From a virus: a stretch of DNA of 30,334 nucleotides. The notes under the pieces are model-generated. The model ran no database searches. It worked only from the letters and a program-made list of their open reading frames with translations, and was not told where the DNA came from. Numbering within the stretch: position 1 is the stretch's first letter; each line of letters begins with the position of its first letter. A program made the translations under genes and the position numbers. The stretch lies in IMG/VR virus record IMGVR_UViG_3300037502_002252, positions 1-30,334 of that record; one strand, written 5' to 3'. Shown piece after piece: positions 30,260 through 30,334 of this stretch.

Positions 30260-30334
30260 TTCTTTGCCCCCTTCGTTGCTGAAAAGCGCGGTGTTTGCGT
30301 TTTGACTGCGCATGTATCTACACGGGCGTTTAAG
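30208..30334. repeat. Right copy of 127-bp terminal direct repeat
   Basis: Exact second copy of the window start. Joining the copies gives a circle of 30,207 bp and makes the leftward operon continuous from the exonuclease gene into the miniprotein and zinc-ribbon genes. Confidence 0.95.
30256..30334 (-). CDS. Duplicate 3' end of the exonuclease gene (assembly overlap)
   Basis: The right terminal repeat contains the last 25 codons and stop of the exonuclease gene, identical to those at the left end. It is the same gene seen twice in the opened circle, not a second locus. Confidence 0.9.
   Translation of the reverse strand, partial: LNARVDTCAVKTQTPRFSATKGAKK

Noticed and set aside
1-30334. 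Over-represented strings such as TTGACG/CGTCAA and AAGGCC as regulatory motifs
   Set aside because: They are spread evenly through coding frames and follow from codon preferences (TTG-GAC, GTC-AAC, AAG-GCC), so single TTGACG hits were not called promoters without a matching -10.
1-30334. tRNA genes, integrase, reverse transcriptase or diversity-generating repeat
   Set aside because: Looked for and not found; the fibre-like gene has no template/variable repeat pair that I can see.

Overview
The window is a complete small tailed-phage genome (podovirus type) with a Gram-negative host. The first 127 bases recur exactly as the last 127, so the contig closes into a circle of 30,207 bp. Evidence for a tailed phage is a full set of packaging, head, tail, ejection and lysis genes with short gaps, many ATGA/GTGA/TTGA stop-start overlaps, and no integrase, tRNA, rRNA or metabolic genes. 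A lipoprotein signal, Sec-type signal peptides and a cell-wall peptidase next to a holin-like protein indicate a two-membrane host. The C-terminal sequence style of the fibre-like protein reminds me of Myxococcota and related phyla, but this is only an impression.

Layout. Two transcription units diverge from a control region at 2561-2643. The leftward unit encodes a Cys-rich protein, a 71-aa protein, an Erf-type annealing protein and then, behind its own terminator and promoter, a RecB/Cas4-like exonuclease. It continues across the circle junction into a 30-aa membrane miniprotein and two zinc-ribbon/ribbon-helix-helix paralogues (29689-30259). The rightward unit starts with small regulators (RHH protein, HTH protein, small membrane protein, LexA-like winged helix). 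Then come replication genes (O-like initiator with a built-in origin, DnaC-like loader, DnaB-like helicase), unknown early genes, and a RusA resolvase. Packaging and virion genes follow: terminase, major capsid protein, connector and tail proteins, four internal-virion/ejection-type proteins, portal and scaffold. Last comes an envelope and lysis block: two secreted proteins, small membrane/coiled-coil proteins, an NlpC/P60 endolysin, a holin-like protein, a spanin-like protein, and a lipoprotein with an HELAH zinc-protease motif.

How it works together. The initiator probably binds eight 11-bp iterons inside its own gene, beside a 65-base homopurine/G-quadruplex tract, and recruits helicase through the loader, as in lambda gene O. 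Exonuclease, Erf protein and RusA form a recombination module for concatemer formation before terminase packaging. Head and tail genes form one late operon.

Most noteworthy: the origin inside the initiator gene; near-total absence of GATC (two sites); a palindromic GTGTNACAC promoter/operator family; the lipoprotein zincin; secreted fibre-like proteins; and a miniprotein gene visible only after closing the circle.
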